From contig JACSRH010000133.1 of the NCBI GenBank assembly GCA_014879855.1, positions 1 to 7,291 on the forward strand: a stretch of DNA of 7,291 nt, given 5' to 3'. Source of the DNA: Caldilineaceae bacterium. Its GTDB lineage: Bacteria; Chloroflexota; Anaerolineae; Caldilineales; Caldilineaceae. The number at the start of each line of letters is the position of its first letter. Positions within the stretch are counted from its first letter, which is position 1. The notes below the pieces were generated by a model. That model saw only the letters and a list, made by a program, of their open reading frames with translations. It was not told where the DNA came from and did not search any database. This document shows, piece after piece, positions 5,550-7,291 of the stretch. Both the position numbers and the translations under genes were made by a program.

Positions 5550-7291
5550 ATGCAAATACCAATCCTAAACGAGGCGTTCGCAACACCGATTTCCGCCTTC
5601 CCCCCCGACGAATGGACGACCACCCGCCCCACGCCACGCGTCGCCGCTATCAAGCAGCGGCTACTCGACGAGCCGCGCGTTCTCGACGTGGAGCGGGCGC
5701 GTTACACTACGCAAGCCTATCGCGCGACCGAAGGCCAGCCGATGGCGCTGCGCCGCGCCCAGATGCTGCTGCACCTGGTGCGCCACCAGCGCATCACGAT
5801 CCAGCCGGGCGAGCTGATCGTCGGCAACCGCTCGCTGCTGCCGCGCATGGGGGTCATCGCCCCGGAAGGCGCGGTGGCGTGGATCGACAAGGAACTGGAC
5901 AGCCTGCCCACGCGGCCGCAGGATCGCTTCCACACGACGCCTGAGGTCGTCCGCGAACTGCGCGAGGAGATCTTCCCCTACTGGCGCGGGCGCACGCTGG
6001 AGGAGACCGTCGCGCAGCGCGTGCCGGACGACGTGCGCGTGGCCGTGAAGGGGCGCGCCTTCTCGCTCAACCAGACCGACCATGCACAGGGGCACATCCT
6101 GCCCGACGTGGCGGCGTGGCTGCGGCTGGGCATCGGCGGGCTGCGCGGCCAGGTGCTGGCGGCGAGTAAGATTTCTAACGCAAAGACGCAAAGGAGCAAA
6201 GACGCAGAGGAAGAAAATCACGCTGAAAGTCAGCATCCCACTCCTGCGCCTCTGCACCTTGGCGCCTTGGCGTTGGGCAGTGAGCACTCATTGTCCATTT
6301 TTTATGACGCGGCGTTGATCGCGTTGCAGGCCGCGCAGGAATTTATGCTGCGCTATGCCGGACTGGCAACGGAGATGGCGAGAGACAGCGCTGATCCGGT
6401 GCGGGCGCGTGAACTGGAACGCGTCGCTGCCAACTGCCGCTGGCTGGCCGAGCAGCCAGCGCGTGATTTTCATGAGGCGCTGCAGGCGGTCTGGTTCCTC
6501 TTTGCGCTCTTGCAGATCGAGTCGAACGCCAGCAGCTTTTCGCCCGGCCGCTTCGACCAGTACATGCTGCCCTATCTGGAGGCGGATTTGGCCGCGGGCA
6601 AGCTGACGCAGAGCGAGGCGCAGGAGCTGCTCGAATGCCTCTGGCTCAAATTCAACGAGATCGTGCTGCTGCGCTCCAGCAGCAGTGCGCGCTACTTTGC
6701 CGGCTTCCCGATCGGCTTCAACATTGCGCTGGGCGGGCAGCTTGCCGGCGGGGGCGACGCCACCAACCTGCTCTCCTTCATGTGCCTGCGCGCCCAGGCC
6801 GACCTTGGCATGACGCAGCCGAACCTGTCGATCCGCATCCACGACGGCAGCCCGGACGACTTCCTGCGTGCGGCCTCGTTTGTCGTCGGCAAGGGCAGTG
6901 GAATGCCGCAGGTCTTTAACGACGAGGTGATCATCCCCGGCCAGATCGCGCGCGGGGTGACGGAGGAGGACGCGGCCAACTACGCGGTCGTCGGCTGCGT
7001 GGAGCTTTCGACGCCGGGCAAGGCGCTGGGCTGGAGCGACGCCAGCATGTTCAACCTGACGCGCGTGCTGGAGCTGACGCTCTTCGGCGGCAGGGACCCG
7101 CGGACGGGCGAGCAGATCGGGCTGGCGACGCCGACGCTCGCCGAGATGCGCAGCATGGCCGATCTGGAGGCGGCCTACGACGCGCAGCTTGCCCACTTCG
7201 TGCCGCTGATGGTCGCGGGCTGCAACATCGTCGACCAGATTCATGCCGAGCTGCTGCCCTCGCCCTTCCTCTCGCTGGTGATCCAGGATTG
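5550..7291 (+). CDS. Glycyl radical enzyme, glycerol/diol dehydratase-type (PFL-like), 3' truncated by the window
   Basis: The frame is open from ATG 5550 to the window edge: 580 codons of an expected total of about 800 or more. The C-terminal glycine-radical loop lies outside. Visible motifs follow the pyruvate formate-lyase-like domain in order: IERAR-like LDVERARYTTQAY (residues about 45-57), GELIVGNRS, LNQTDHAQGHILPD (about 173-186), ESNASSFSPGRFDQY (about 324-338), GMPQVFNDEVIIPG, and the thiyl-radical site VVGCVE with Cys483 and Glu485. Asp497 follows Cys483 by 14 residues. GCxE with a single Cys separates it from true pyruvate formate-lyase (Cys-Cys) and points to the dehydratase/lyase clade. 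The position that I recall as a substrate-binding His in glycerol dehydratase (SNGHS) reads SNASS, so the substrate probably differs. The ribosome-binding site is weak (GAGAA, 5539-5543). A translated palindromic repeat interrupts the domain at about residues 210-242. An activating radical-SAM enzyme would be expected beyond the right edge. Confidence 0.92.
   Translation, partial: MQIPILNEAFATPISAFPPDEWTTTRPTPRVAAIKQRLLDEPRVLDVERARYTTQAYRATEGQPMALRRAQMLLHLVRHQRITIQPGELIVGNRSLLPRMGVIAPEGAVAWIDKELDSLPTRPQDRFHTTPEVVRELREEIFPYWRGRTLEETVAQRVPDDVRVAVKGRAFSLNQTDHAQGHILPDVAAWLRLGIGGLRGQVLAASKISNAKTQRSKDAEEENHAESQHPTPAPLHLGALALGSEHSLSIFYDAALIALQAAQEFMLRYAGLATEMARDSADPVRARELERVAANCRWLAEQPARDFHEALQAVWFLFALLQIESNASSFSPGRFDQYMLPYLEADLAAGKLTQSEAQELLECLWLKFNEIVLLRSSSSARYFAGFPIGFNIALGGQLAGGGDATNLLSFMCLRAQADLGMTQPNLSIRIHDGSPDDFLRAASFVVGKGSGMPQVFNDEVIIPGQIARGVTEEDAANYAVVGCVELSTPGKALGWSDASMFNLTRVLELTLFGGRDPRTGEQIGLATPTLAEMRSMADLEAAYDAQLAHFVPLMVAGCNIVDQIHAELLPSPFLSLVIQD
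6177..6274. repeat. Imperfect palindromic element inside the glycyl radical enzyme coding sequence
   Basis: The left arm, 6177-6210, begins AACGCAAAGACGCAAAGG and ends CGCAGAGG. The right arm, 6249-6274, reversed begins AACGCCAAGGCGCCAAGG and ends TGCAGAGG. The arms match at 22 of 26 positions if one extra 8-nt GCAAAG-type unit in the left arm is skipped. A small perfect hairpin, GCTGA-AAG-TCAGC (6222-6234), sits in the loop. The base and codon make-up is unlike the gene around it. The frame of the glycyl radical enzyme stays open through the whole element, giving a low-complexity segment of Lys/Glu/Gln then Pro/Leu/Ala residues where homologues have a short helix-loop before F-Y-x-A-A-L. Confidence 0.85.

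Noticed and set aside
5661..6287. Minus-strand open frame (208 codons) opposite the 5' part of the glycyl radical enzyme
   Set aside because: It is an antisense shadow of a conserved coding region. Its first 20 or so codons come from the palindromic repeat, and no ribosome-binding site was identified.
6165..6299. Reading the palindromic element as a gene-breaking insertion (pseudogene)
   Set aside because: I followed the codons across the element base by base. The frame is kept with no stop, and conserved motifs continue after it, so the gene appears intact within the window.
6288..7244. Long minus-strand open frame (318 codons) opposite the glycyl radical enzyme
   Set aside because: The plus strand encodes clear family motifs. 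The antisense product is Arg/Ala/Gln/His-rich without recognisable domains, as expected for the reverse of a GC-rich gene.

Overview
The window looks like a chromosome segment of a high-GC, repeat-rich bacterium, most likely a member of the Chloroflexota (Anaerolineae/Caldilineae-like). This is inference. It rests on GC-rich catabolic genes, several families of interspersed repeats, and a secreted protein ending in a hydrophobic 'FLPxxxxR'-type tail that I associate from memory with exported Chloroflexota proteins. No rRNA, tRNA, CRISPR array or transposase is visible.

Layout. Bases 1-28 are probably the last codons of an upstream plus-strand gene. A GAGATTRR-type repeat tract (26-82) runs from that stop codon into a plus-strand lipoprotein gene with WD40-like (PD40) propeller motifs (83-1168). 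A second repeat tract and an inverted third tract fill 1166-1290. Next is a divergent paralogue of ribulose-phosphate 3-epimerase (1324-2124). From about 2125 to 4290 base composition becomes clearly AT-richer. Two genes there lie on the minus strand and probably form one operon: a 458-residue exported protein (4104-2728) and a 155-residue exported protein (2666-2199). A strong hairpin at 2158-2192 closes that unit. GC-rich plus-strand genes then resume: a Gfo/Idh/MocA-family dehydrogenase (4298-5458), a perfect 16-bp hairpin (5481-5516), and a glycyl radical enzyme of the glycerol/diol dehydratase type (5550 to the window end, open at the right edge).

The plus-strand genes read as part of a sugar, polyol or sugar-acid catabolic cluster. 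The NAD(P)-dependent oxidoreductase and the TIM-barrel epimerase-like protein would interconvert sugar derivatives, and the glycyl radical enzyme would do an anaerobic radical dehydration or lyase step. The cluster appears interrupted by the AT-rich minus-strand island encoding two exported proteins of unknown function.

The most striking observation is inside the glycyl radical enzyme gene. An imperfect palindromic repeat (6177-6274), made of GCAAAG-like units with an inverted partner, lies within the coding sequence and keeps the frame open, so it is translated as an extra low-complexity segment of roughly 30-40 residues. It resembles in principle the protein-coding palindromic elements known from Rickettsia. 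The second theme is the GAGATTRR repeats: they start at stop codons, supply the region just upstream of the next start, and bracket the lipoprotein gene with a perfect 28-nt inverted repeat.
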